From contig JALREG010000318.1 in assembly GCA_023253905.1 (NCBI GenBank), forward strand, positions 1 through 10,925: a stretch of DNA of 10,925 nt, read 5' to 3'. Every line of letters begins with the position of its first letter. Position 1 is the first letter of the stretch. The notes beneath the pieces were generated by a model. It made no database searches. It saw only the letters and a list, made by a program, of their open reading frames with translations, and was not told the origin of the DNA. The DNA is from Burkholderiaceae bacterium (GTDB lineage: Bacteria; Pseudomonadota; Gammaproteobacteria; Burkholderiales; Burkholderiaceae). Of the stretch, positions 7,175 to 10,925 are shown piece after piece. The translations under genes were made by a program, and so were the position numbers.

Positions 7175-8617
7175 CTAGCCGTGACGGATAGCGATGGTTT
7201 TGAGCACCGTGAACCCGTAGAGCGCCTCGAACCCTTTCTCGCGGCCGTGGCCGCTTGCGCGCACGCCACCGAAGGGCAGTTCGACCCCGCCGCCAGCCCC
7301 ATAGTTGTTCACGAACACCTGGCCGCAGCGCAGTGACCTTGCCAGCCGCATCTGCCGGGCGCCGTCGCGGGTCCAGACCCCGGCAACCAGTCCGTAGGAG
7401 GTGCCGTTGGCCAGCCGCACGGCATGGGCTTCGTCATCAAAGGGCATGGCGACCAGCACCGGCCCGAAGATTTCCTGTTGAGCGAGCGCATGCTCGGGTG
7501 GGACGTCACGAAGGAGCACAGCCTCCTGATAGAACCCGGCGGAGGCGGCCTGCGGATGAAGCTGTCCGCGCGCAGCAACCTGCAGGCCGTCGGCTTGGCC
7601 CTCGGCAAGCAGTTGTCGCACGCGATCGAATTGTTTGCGATTGACGAGCGGCCCCATGTCGAGCTCGAGCGCGGGCGGGCCCGCCACCAGCGATCGAAAC
7701 CGCTCGGCGACCCGCTCGACAACGGCCTCGTAGATGCTGCGCTCGACCAGCAGACGACTGCCCGCCGAGCAGGTCTGCCCGGCGTTCTGGACGATGGCAT
7801 TCACGATGACCGGCAGCGCCGCATCGAGGTCGGCATCAGCGAAGACCAGCTGCGGCGATTTGCCGCCGAGCTCGAGGGTGACCGGACAGTGGCGCTCGGC
7901 CGCCGCCGCGGCCACCAGCCGGCCGGTGGCGCTCGAACCGGTAAAGGACAGGTGATCGATGCCTGGATGGGCGCACAGACTCGCGCCTGCCTCAGCACCA
8001 TAGCCGGTGACGATATTGAGCGCGCCCGCGGGAAAGCCCACCTCGGCCGCGAGCTCGGCGAGCCTGAGCGAGCTGAGGCTTGCGTCTTCGGCCGGCTTCA
8101 CCACACACGCATTACCCGCTGCCAGCGCCGCGCCCACGGTGCGGCCGAAGATCTGCATGGGGTAGTTCCAGGGAATGATGTGGCCGGTGACGCCGTGCGG
8201 CTCGCGCACGGTGGCCACCAGATAGCCGGGCTCATAAGGCAGGGTCTGGCCGTGGAGCTTGTCGCAGGCGCCAGCGTAGTACTCGAAGTAGCGTGCGAGC
8301 GCGGCGACATCGGCCCGTGCGGTTTTGAGCGACTTGCCGGTATCACGCGCCTCGAGCTGCGCGAGCGAATCGGCATGGGCCGCCACCGACTGCCCGAGCT
8401 TCTGGAGCAGCCGCCCGCGAGCCGCCGCGGAGACCCGCCCCCAGGGACCATCAAAGCATTCGCCCAGTGCGGCGCGCGCAGCCGCCACCGCCCGATCAAT
8501 ATCCGGGGCGGTGCCCCGCGCCAGGCTGCCAAAGTGCTCGCCGTTGCTGGGGTCGACCACCGGAATGGGCCGGCGGTCGGCGGGGTCAGCCGGGGCGTTG
8601 CCGATGAAATGTCGCAT
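7175..8617 (-). CDS. NAD(P)-dependent aldehyde dehydrogenase
   Basis: This is a complete 480-residue aldehyde dehydrogenase that oxidises an aldehyde to a carboxylic acid through a cysteine thiohemiacetal. Key residues are all present: IPWNYP (148-153, Asn151 oxyanion hole), VVKPAED (172-178, Lys174 for cofactor binding), FTGSSATG (225-232, Rossmann glycines), LELGGKSP (248-255, general-base Glu249), NAGQTCSAGSR (278-288, nucleophile Cys283) and EIFGPV (382-387). The C-terminal ELPFGGVRASGHGREKG is typical of the betaine-aldehyde/aminobutyraldehyde/general ALDH branch. The physiological substrate cannot be decided. The ATG at 8615-8617 lies 17 bp after the ssb stop, with GGAG rather far upstream (11 nt). 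Co-transcription with ssb seems likely from spacing, though no functional link to ssb is known to me. Confidence 0.95.
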   Translation of the reverse strand: MRHFIGNAPADPADRRPIPVVDPSNGEHFGSLARGTAPDIDRAVAAARAALGECFDGPWGRVSAAARGRLLQKLGQSVAAHADSLAQLEARDTGKSLKTARADVAALARYFEYYAGACDKLHGQTLPYEPGYLVATVREPHGVTGHIIPWNYPMQIFGRTVGAALAAGNACVVKPAEDASLSSLRLAELAAEVGFPAGALNIVTGYGAEAGASLCAHPGIDHLSFTGSSATGRLVAAAAAERHCPVTLELGGKSPQLVFADADLDAALPVIVNAIVQNAGQTCSAGSRLLVERSIYEAVVERVAERFRSLVAGPPALELDMGPLVNRKQFDRVRQLLAEGQADGLQVAARGQLHPQAASAGFYQEAVLLRDVPPEHALAQQEIFGPVLVAMPFDDEAHAVRLANGTSYGLVAGVWTRDGARQMRLARSLRCGQVFVNNYGAGGGVELPFGGVRASGHGREKGFEALYGFTVLKTIAIRHG

Positions 8618-8634
8618 GCGCGCGCCCGCTCCAA

Positions 8635-9114
8635 TCAGAAGGGGATGTCGTCATCAACGTCATCGAGGCCGCGGCCAGCGGGCTTCCGGGCCCCCGCATT
8701 GGCGCCGCCCGCGGCCGCCGGCGCACGCGCCGGAGCGCCACCCGAACCCGCATCATCCCCCCCGGCGCCGCCACCGCTATCGCGCGAGCCGAGCAGCTGC
8801 ATTTCCATGCCGACGATTTCGGTGGTGTAGCGGTCCTGGCCTTCCTTGTCCTGCCATTTGCGGGTTTGAAGCCGCCCCTCAACATAAACCGGCCGGCCCT
8901 TGCGCAGATACTCACCGGCGATTTCAGCCAACCGGTCGTAGAGCACCACGCTGTGCCATTCGGTTTCCTCGCGCCGCTCGCCGCTCGCCTTGTCTTTCCA
9001 GGAGCGGGTCGTTGCGATGCGCAGATTGCAAACCGCGGCGCCGTTGGCGGTGAACCGGGTTTCGGGATCGCGCCCGAGATTACCCATGATGATCACCTTG
9101 TTGACTGAAGCCAT
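8635..9114 (-). CDS. ssb: single-stranded DNA-binding protein
   Basis: SSB coats single-stranded DNA in replication, recombination and repair and recruits partner proteins through its acidic tip. The 159-residue protein has the OB-fold domain at 1-110: [20 protein letters not shown], then the conserved [23 protein letters not shown] (51-73) and VYVEGRL (76-82). A Gly/Ala-rich linker (113-147) follows, and the chain ends in the diagnostic acidic tip DDVDDDIPF. The start at 9114 has a very strong Shine-Dalgarno site (GGGAGGG, 4 nt away). The gene lies 35 bp after the MFS transporter gene and 17 bp before the aldehyde dehydrogenase. ssb next to an MFS gene and a divergent uvrA is a recurrent proteobacterial arrangement; the uvrA part is missing here. 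Confidence 0.98.
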   Translation of the reverse strand: MASVNKVIIMGNLGRDPETRFTANGAAVCNLRIATTRSWKDKASGERREETEWHSVVLYDRLAEIAGEYLRKGRPVYVEGRLQTRKWQDKEGQDRYTTEIVGMEMQLLGSRDSGGGAGGDDAGSGGAPARAPAAAGGANAGARKPAGRGLDDVDDDIPF

Positions 9115-9118
9115 ATTG

Positions 9119-9125
9119 CCCTCCC
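9119..9125 (-). promoter_or_regulatory. strong Shine-Dalgarno site for ssb
   Basis: GGGAGGG on the minus strand lies 4 nt before the ATG at 9112-9114. It is the best ribosome-binding site in the window, in keeping with the high abundance expected of SSB. Confidence 0.65.
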
Positions 9126-9149
9126 GAGCATGAAGAGTTCGATTACCGC

Positions 9150-10355
9150 TTAATGCGCGGCGGCAGGCCAGAGGCGATGCCGCAACGCTGCAATGAGCCA
9201 GACCACGATGATGACGCCTGCCAGCAGGAACACCGCCGCATCGCCCCAGACCGCTCGCACCGCGCCCGCGGCCGCCCCGCCCGTGAAGAGGCCCAGCGAC
9301 TGCGAGGTGTTGAAGAGGCCCAGCGCCGTGCCACGCAGGTCGGCCGGCGCAAGCTGCGAGACCATCGAAGGAAGACTCGCCTCGAGAATATTGAAGGCGG
9401 CGAAAAATGCGAACAGCAGCACCGCAAAGGGGATTAGTCCCTCGGGCCGGGTCGCCAGCGCGAACATCACGAGCGCCAGCACGGCGACGCTCGCAACGAA
9501 GACGGTTCGCGCCCGCCCCTGCCGCTCCCCCCAGCGAAGCGCCGGCATCATTGGCCAGAACGACAGTAGCACCACGGGCAGGTAAAGCATCCAGTGCGAG
9601 GGCAGCGCGAGCCCCGCACGCTCGACCAGCCAGCCTGGAAGCGCCACGAAAATCGCAACCTGCACCGCATGCAACGTGAAGATTCCGAAATTGAGCCGCA
9701 TCAGGTCGGGCTCGGCCGCCACCCGCAGCACGGTTTCGCGGGTGAGTCGCCCGCGAGCCACCCGGGGCGCCGACGGCACCATGAAAATCACCGATGCGAT
9801 CGCCGCAAGGGCCAACGCTCCAGTAAAGGCGAACATGCCACCGATGCCCACCCAGCGGTAAAGCGGGGGCGCCACGATCAGCGACAGGGCAAAGCTCGCA
9901 CCAATGGTGATCCCCACCATCGCCATCGCCTTGGTGCGCTGACTGTCGCGGGTGGAGTCGGCCACGAAAGCGCTCACCGCTGCGGAAATCGCCCCCGCGC
10001 CCTGCAGCCCCCGGCCGATTGTCATCACCAGCAAATCGTCGGCGCTTGCAGCAATGAAGCTGCCGATCGCAAAGAGCGCGAGACCGAAGATGATCACCGG
10101 CTTTCGACCCAGGCGGTCCGAAGCGGCACCCAGCGGCAGTTGCAACAACGCCTGAGTGAGCCCGTAAATGCCGAGAGCCAAACCGACCAGCCCCGCATTG
10201 TGGCCGTCGGGCAGCGAGTGGGCATGAACGGCGAGCACGGGCAGCACGATGAAAAGGCCCAGCATGCGCAAGCCCTGTACCGACGACAGGGCAACGGCTG
10301 CCCGCAATTCGTCGCGGGTCATGCTTTCAGAGATGGAAGTGGAGGGGCGATTCAT
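9150..10355 (-). CDS. MFS transporter, YajR-like
   Basis: This is a 401-residue inner-membrane transporter of the major facilitator superfamily with about 12 hydrophobic segments. The N-terminus reads [22 protein letters not shown] (24-45), very close to the opening helix of the YajR family. Motif A is at [13 protein letters not shown] (76-88) in the loop between helices 2 and 3, and [20 protein letters not shown] (114-133) marks helix 4. It lacks the extra cytoplasmic YAM domain that makes E. coli YajR about 454 residues long. The substrate is unknown; proton-driven drug or metabolite export is the usual assumption for this branch. The ATG at 10353-10355 was chosen as the longest reasonable start. 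The internal ATG at 10320-10322 (MTRDELR) is a real alternative, and neither has a good Shine-Dalgarno site. It precedes ssb by 35 bp on the same strand. Confidence 0.92.
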   Translation of the reverse strand: MNRPSTSISESMTRDELRAAVALSSVQGLRMLGLFIVLPVLAVHAHSLPDGHNAGLVGLALGIYGLTQALLQLPLGAASDRLGRKPVIIFGLALFAIGSFIAASADDLLVMTIGRGLQGAGAISAAVSAFVADSTRDSQRTKAMAMVGITIGASFALSLIVAPPLYRWVGIGGMFAFTGALALAAIASVIFMVPSAPRVARGRLTRETVLRVAAEPDLMRLNFGIFTLHAVQVAIFVALPGWLVERAGLALPSHWMLYLPVVLLSFWPMMPALRWGERQGRARTVFVASVAVLALVMFALATRPEGLIPFAVLLFAFFAAFNILEASLPSMVSQLAPADLRGTALGLFNTSQSLGLFTGGAAAGAVRAVWGDAAVFLLAGVIIVVWLIAALRHRLWPAAAH

Positions 10356-10375
10356 CGCGTGAGTGGGCTTGGCGG

Positions 10376-10384
10376 TTTATATTA
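10376..10384. promoter_or_regulatory. AT-rich patch with -10-like sequences upstream of the MFS-ssb genes
   Basis: TTTATATTA is the only clearly AT-rich stretch here. On the minus strand it offers TAATAT or TATAAA some 20-25 nt before the MFS start. On the plus strand it offers TATATT, as would suit a divergent gene. No -35 hexamer at proper spacing supports either reading, so this is a position-based suggestion. Confidence 0.25.
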
Positions 10385-10421
10385 GCCGATTACCCTTTCG
10401 CGGCCCGGCATCGCTCGCCCA

Positions 10422-10439
10422 CCCCCCCCCCCCACCCCC
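10422..10439. repeat. poly-C tract (12 C, A, 5 C)
   Basis: An uninterrupted run of 12 C (10422-10433) is followed by A and 5 more C. It is by far the longest homopolymer in the window and lies where the sequence stops resembling the betaproteobacterial gene cluster. It may be a slippage-prone tract or mark a faulty assembly join. Confidence 0.9.
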
Positions 10440-10620
10440 ACCGGTCGGCCGCAGCGCCGCGGCAAGGACGCCCGACACCGGAGGGCGCCTGGCCCGATCC
10501 TTGACGCGGCGTGAGGACTGGCCGAGGGATGCGGTGGGTGTGCGCCGGCTCCGTGGTGATCCACTCCCTCGACCTGGCGCCTGGGTAGTCCAAGGCCACT
10601 GCTGAGACACTGGGCCCGTG
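10440..10620. other. region without a supported gene, upstream of the 64-codon ORF
   Basis: Several short frames are open on both strands here because of high GC, but none has recognisable protein sequence or a ribosome-binding site. The stretch holds a long hairpin (10455-10511) and nothing else that I can support. No uvrA coding sequence, which would be expected upstream of the MFS-ssb pair, is visible. Confidence 0.5.
10455..10511. other. long imperfect hairpin, possible structured RNA
   Basis: Arms at 10455-10468 (CGCCGCGGCAAGGA) and 10498-10511 (TCCTTGACGCGGCG) pair at 13 of 14 positions. Inside, CGCCC (10469-10473) pairs with GGGCG (10483-10487) around a 9-nt loop, directly stacked on the outer stem on its left side. 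A 10-nt bulge (10488-10497) lies on the right. There is no T-run, so it is not a standard terminator. It could be a structured RNA, an operator-like site or a small repeat element. Confidence 0.45.
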
Positions 10621-10632
10621 CAGCCCGTCAGC
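10621..10632 (+). repeat. left arm of 12-bp inverted repeat around the 64-codon ORF
   Basis: CAGCCCGTCAGC ends 4 nt before the ATG of the small ORF. Its exact reverse complement is at 10827-10838, overlapping the stop codon of that ORF. The pair could close a long RNA stem around the whole gene or be short terminal repeats. Confidence 0.6.
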
Positions 10633-10636
10633 AGCG

Positions 10637-10831
10637 ATGACCCGCTACCGCATCGTCCGGGACGACGGCCTCACCGACACCATCGCCGGCCAGACGTTCG
10701 GCTCGTACGACGAGGCCTATGCCGTACTGGAGCGCTACTACGGCGATCTCTGCTGCTCCGATGAGCGCGAGTACTACAGCATCGAGGCGGAAAGCGGCGC
10801 AGGGGAGCCGGCAGAGCCGGATGGCCGCTGA
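10637..10831 (+). CDS. small conserved hypothetical protein, cyanobacterial-like
   Basis: The 64-residue product begins MTRYRIVRDDGLTDTIAG and continues through SYDEAYAVLERYYGDLCCSDERE to about residue 50. The remainder is a Gly/Glu/Pro tail. It has the look of a real folded mini-protein: regular alternation of strands and a helix (DEAYAVLERYY), a CC pair (39-40) and a clustered run of aromatics. I recall close relatives as short hypothetical proteins in marine and freshwater picocyanobacteria (Synechococcus, Cyanobium), usually ending soon after 'CCSDERE(Y/F)Y.I'. That is memory, not a search. Function is unknown. It is the only plus-strand gene in the window, has no Shine-Dalgarno site (common in cyanobacteria), and lies inside a perfect 12-bp inverted repeat. 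Spurious ORF is the alternative, but the composition argues against it. Confidence 0.7.
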   Translation: MTRYRIVRDDGLTDTIAGQTFGSYDEAYAVLERYYGDLCCSDEREYYSIEAESGAGEPAEPDGR

Positions 10832-10838
10832 CGGGCTG
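10827..10838 (-). repeat. right arm of 12-bp inverted repeat around the 64-codon ORF
   Basis: GCTGACGGGCTG on the plus strand is the exact reverse complement of 10621-10632. It includes the TGA stop (10829-10831) of the small ORF. Confidence 0.6.
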
Positions 10839-10861
10839 TCCCATCACAACGGGCCTGTCCC
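10831..10861 (+). repeat. short tandem-like direct repeat after the small ORF
   Basis: ACGGGCTGTCCC (10831-10842) recurs as ACGGGCCTGTCCC (10849-10861), identical except for one inserted C, with an 18-nt period. The first copy overlaps the inverted-repeat arm. It is probably minor; no function is suggested. Confidence 0.35.
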
Positions 10862-10897
10862 CCTTGTCGGCGCAGCAAGGCGCTTCTTAGGCTCAAT

Positions 10898-10911
10898 GCA
10901 GGGATCCCTGC
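10898..10911. repeat. 14-bp perfect palindrome
   Basis: GCAGGGATCCCTGC reads the same on both strands. It lies in the last 30 bases, just after an ATG at 10896-10898 whose frame stays open to the window edge. A dimeric regulator site is possible but the window ends too soon to judge. Confidence 0.4.
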
Positions 10912-10925
10912 CCCCATGCGTACCA

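Noticed and set aside
7424..8830. A 468-codon open frame on the plus strand opposite the aldehyde dehydrogenase and the end of ssb
   Set aside because: It lies antisense to two clear genes with all catalytic motifs intact, has no recognisable protein signature, and is explained by the high GC content at third codon positions.
10501..10529. TTGACG at 10501-10506 as a -35 box for the small plus-strand gene
   Set aside because: No -10-like hexamer is found 16-18 nt downstream; the sequence there is GAGGGA. It is also part of the hairpin arm.
10363..10605. Overlapping short frames on both strands across the poly-C region (for example 80 codons on plus, 77 on minus)
   Set aside because: They read through the homopolymer as poly-Pro or poly-Gly, have no ribosome-binding site and resemble no family.
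10864..10893. TTGTCG with TTAGGC 17 nt downstream as a promoter for a gene starting at 10896
   Set aside because: Both boxes are poor matches and the spacing would leave the ATG almost on the transcription start; the window ends too soon to confirm any gene.
1..10925. CRISPR arrays, tRNA or rRNA genes, insertion sequences, phage genes, toxin-antitoxin pairs
   Set aside because: Both strands were read for regularly spaced repeats, cloverleaf-type sequences, transposase or integrase motifs and small paired genes; none was found.

Overview
The window is high-GC bacterial DNA. Ten genes, one of them cut by the left edge, all lie on the minus strand and read from right to left. Protein sequences and gene order point to a betaproteobacterium, probably Burkholderiales or a relative. 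The markers are a ClsB-type cardiolipin synthase, a NudB with the betaproteobacterial form of the Nudix box, the order fmdB-like / DUF502 / aspS / nudB / EEP phosphatase / clsB, and an ssb next to an MFS transporter gene. This assignment rests on recognition of families and synteny, not on a search.

Layout in the direction of transcription: (1) 10355-7175: a YajR-like MFS transporter, single-stranded DNA-binding protein (ssb) and an aldehyde dehydrogenase, closely spaced. (2) A 164-bp gap at 7011-7174 with a candidate -10 box, followed by a zinc-ribbon FmdB-like regulator, a DUF502 membrane protein, aspartyl-tRNA synthetase (aspS), dihydroneopterin triphosphate pyrophosphatase (nudB), an EEP-family hydrolase and a two-HKD phospholipase D/cardiolipin synthase (clsB). 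Gaps here run from 88 bp down to a 4-bp overlap. (3) After 64 bp, a ligase-associated beta-CASP exonuclease whose stop codon overlaps the start of an ATP-dependent DNA ligase that runs off the left edge.

The genes fall into functional groups: DNA maintenance (ssb, exonuclease, ligase), translation (aspS), folate synthesis (nudB), membrane lipid synthesis (clsB) and small-molecule transport or detoxification (MFS, ALDH).

The last ~570 bp (10356-10925) do not fit. In related genomes I would expect a divergent uvrA upstream of the MFS gene. Instead there is an AT-rich patch, a run of 12 C, a 14-nt-arm hairpin, and a 64-codon plus-strand ORF bracketed by a perfect 12-bp inverted repeat. That small protein resembles a short conserved hypothetical I associate with Synechococcus/Cyanobium-type cyanobacteria. 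This end is either a misassembled (chimeric) contig end or an acquired segment. It is the most unusual part of the window. The rest is orderly housekeeping DNA and I see no new defence or mobile system in it.
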